Of a stretch of DNA of 8,123 bases, positions 7,388-8,123 are shown piece by piece. The notes beneath the pieces are model-generated. The model was not told where the DNA came from. It did no database searches and saw only the letters and a list, made by a program, of their open reading frames with translations. The DNA comes from Staphylococcaceae bacterium UBA6286. GTDB lineage: Bacteria; Bacillota; Bacilli; Staphylococcales; Staphylococcaceae. Where the stretch lies: positions 34,055-42,177 of the forward strand of contig DJUI01000032.1 of the NCBI GenBank assembly GCA_002438305.1. Direction: 5' to 3'. How positions within the stretch are numbered: position 1 is the stretch's first letter; each line of letters begins with the position of its first letter. The position numbers and the translations under genes are program-made.

Positions 7388-7416
7388 ATTATATTTTATA
7401 TAGTGAACGTTAGCAA
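7388..7416 (-). promoter_or_regulatory. oppA promoter (sigma-A type)
   Basis: On the minus strand TTGCTA (7416-7411; 4 of 6) and a perfect TATAAT (7393-7388) are separated by exactly 17 bp. The predicted start near 7381 gives a leader of about 58 nt. This is the best-formed sigma-A promoter in the window. It lies downstream of the oppF terminator, so oppA can be expressed independently and more strongly than the membrane and ATPase genes. Confidence 0.7.
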
Positions 7417-7438
7417 TAGTTTTTTTATACATTTATCA

Positions 7439-7453
7439 ATTTTTTTGAATATT
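7439..7453. promoter_or_regulatory. Possible second, weaker CodY box
   Basis: ATTTTTTTGAATATT matches the CodY consensus at 12 of 15 positions and lies just upstream of the oppA -35. Paired CodY sites are common, but three mismatches in AT-rich DNA make this uncertain. Confidence 0.3.
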
Positions 7454-7513
7454 TTATTTTTTAAATGAATTCAAGGAATAATCACAACTTAATATAGCTT
7501 TATTTCTCTATAT

Positions 7514-7549
7514 TTAAATAAAAATAATACTGCATATTATTCTATTTAA
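7514..7549. repeat. Nested AT-rich inverted repeat in the oppF-oppA spacer
   Basis: Outer arms TTAAATA (7514-7520) and TATTTAA (7543-7549) enclose inner arms AATAATA (7523-7529) and TATTATT (7535-7541). They are offset by a 2-by-1 internal loop and close on a 5-nt loop. All 14 pairs are A-T. It lies about 30 bp past the oppF terminator and about 100 bp before the oppA promoter. It could be a second termination or processing hairpin, or an operator; no role is established. Confidence 0.45.
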
Positions 7550-7577
7550 GCAGTCACCCTCCATCTCTCTATAAAAT

Positions 7578-7611
7578 AAGCTCTGTTTGTCTCAAAAGAC
7601 AAACAGAGCTT
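7578..7611 (-). terminator. Rho-independent terminator downstream of oppF
   Basis: Arms 7578-7592 and 7597-7611 are perfectly complementary over 15 bp with a 4-nt loop. On the minus strand the stem is followed by TATTTTAT. It begins 8 nt after the oppF stop. The long stem with a broken U-tract suggests it may be leaky, allowing some readthrough into oppA. Confidence 0.85.
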
Positions 7612-7619
7612 TTAAGTTG

Positions 7620-8123
7620 TTAAGCGTTAATGTAGCTGCGATTGTAATTGGCTTTATGGACTTCATACTCTTTTGGAGAACAGTACACAAAGTGGTCAGG
7701 TCCTACTTCACGTAGTTCAAGGGCTTCATCAGCTGTATACGCATGAACATCCGAATTATATGTTCTTCTCACCCGTGTACGTTCAGATTCTGGATCTGGC
7801 AGCGGGATTGCAGACAACAATGATTTAGTATATTCATGCAAAGGATTGCTGTAAATCGCATCGGCAGGTCCAATTTCTACAAGCTTACCGAAATACATGA
7901 CGCCGATACGGTCAGAAATATACTTGACCATTGATAAGTCATGGGCAATGAACAAGAATGTTAGGCCACGTTCTCTTTGTAATTTCAACATTAAGTTGAC
8001 GACCTGTGCTTGAATAGAGACGTCAAGTGCTGAGATCGGCTCATCAGCGATAATGAATTCAGGTTCCACTGCGAGCGCACGGGCAATACCGATACGCTGT
8101 CTTTGACCACCCGAGAATTCGTG
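7620..8123 (-). CDS. oppF: Oligopeptide ABC transporter ATP-binding protein, C-terminal part (cut by window end)
   Basis: Only the last 167 residues are present; the 5' end with Walker A and Q-loop lies beyond the right edge. The frame is open to base 8123, and the GTG at 8069 is an internal valine codon, not a start. Visible in order (fragment numbering) are the ABC signature FSGGQ (3-7), Walker B FIIADE with catalytic E28, the D-loop SALD (31-34) and the switch histidine H61. The oligopeptide-transporter C-terminal segment [22 protein letters not shown] follows (split here as 90-100 and 101-111). The tail and the position directly before oppA favour OppF over OppD. It powers peptide import at the cytoplasmic face of the membrane. 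Genes for the permeases and OppD probably lie further right. Confidence 0.9.
   Translation of the reverse strand, partial: HEFSGGQRQRIGIARALAVEPEFIIADEPISALDVSIQAQVVNLMLKLQRERGLTFLFIAHDLSMVKYISDRIGVMYFGKLVEIGPADAIYSNPLHEYTKSLLSAIPLPDPESERTRVRRTYNSDVHAYTADEALELREVGPDHFVYCSPKEYEVHKANYNRSYINA

Noticed and set aside
8069..8123. oppF starting at the GTG at 8069
   Set aside because: The frame continues upstream through the ABC signature motif to the window edge, so the GTG is an internal valine codon.

Overview
The window reads as a conserved core-chromosome locus of a low-GC Gram-positive coccus in the family Staphylococcaceae. A Macrococcus or a Staphylococcus relative is my best guess, inferred from protein similarity recalled from memory and not searched. 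The order pepF - coiA - mecA - spx, then trpS, then the opp peptide transporter is the arrangement known in staphylococci, and Spx looks nearly identical to the staphylococcal protein.

Layout, left to right. Bases 1-222 are non-coding and hold a minus-strand terminator, a short direct repeat and a possible promoter. Four minus-strand genes follow: pepF (oligoendopeptidase F), coiA (competence-associated nuclease-like protein), mecA (ClpC adaptor, not the methicillin-resistance gene) and spx (thiol-stress regulator with its own terminator). A 308-bp AT-rich spacer then separates spx from the divergent plus-strand gene trpS (tryptophanyl-tRNA synthetase). trpS and minus-strand oppA converge on one compact bidirectional terminator. 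oppA (oligopeptide-binding lipoprotein) has its own promoter with a near-consensus CodY box. Upstream of it are a strong terminator and the 3' part of oppF (transporter ATPase), cut off by the window end.

Functional themes. Spx and MecA belong to the Clp-dependent stress and competence control network. CoiA is a competence-linked protein. PepF degrades short peptides, and OppA/OppF import them. The intergenic regions carry the most interesting signals: a CodY box at oppA, a hairpin that would bury the coiA ribosome binding site and is followed by a U-run, and a cluster of candidate stress-control elements upstream of spx (a sigma-B-like promoter, a PerR-like box and a 14-bp palindrome). For mecA, spx and oppA the longest reading frame begins too far upstream, and the ribosome binding sites place the true starts 3 to 6 codons inside.

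I found no mobile element, CRISPR array, tRNA or rRNA, phage gene or evident new gene system. The protein-coding content is ordinary housekeeping, and anything novel is regulatory.
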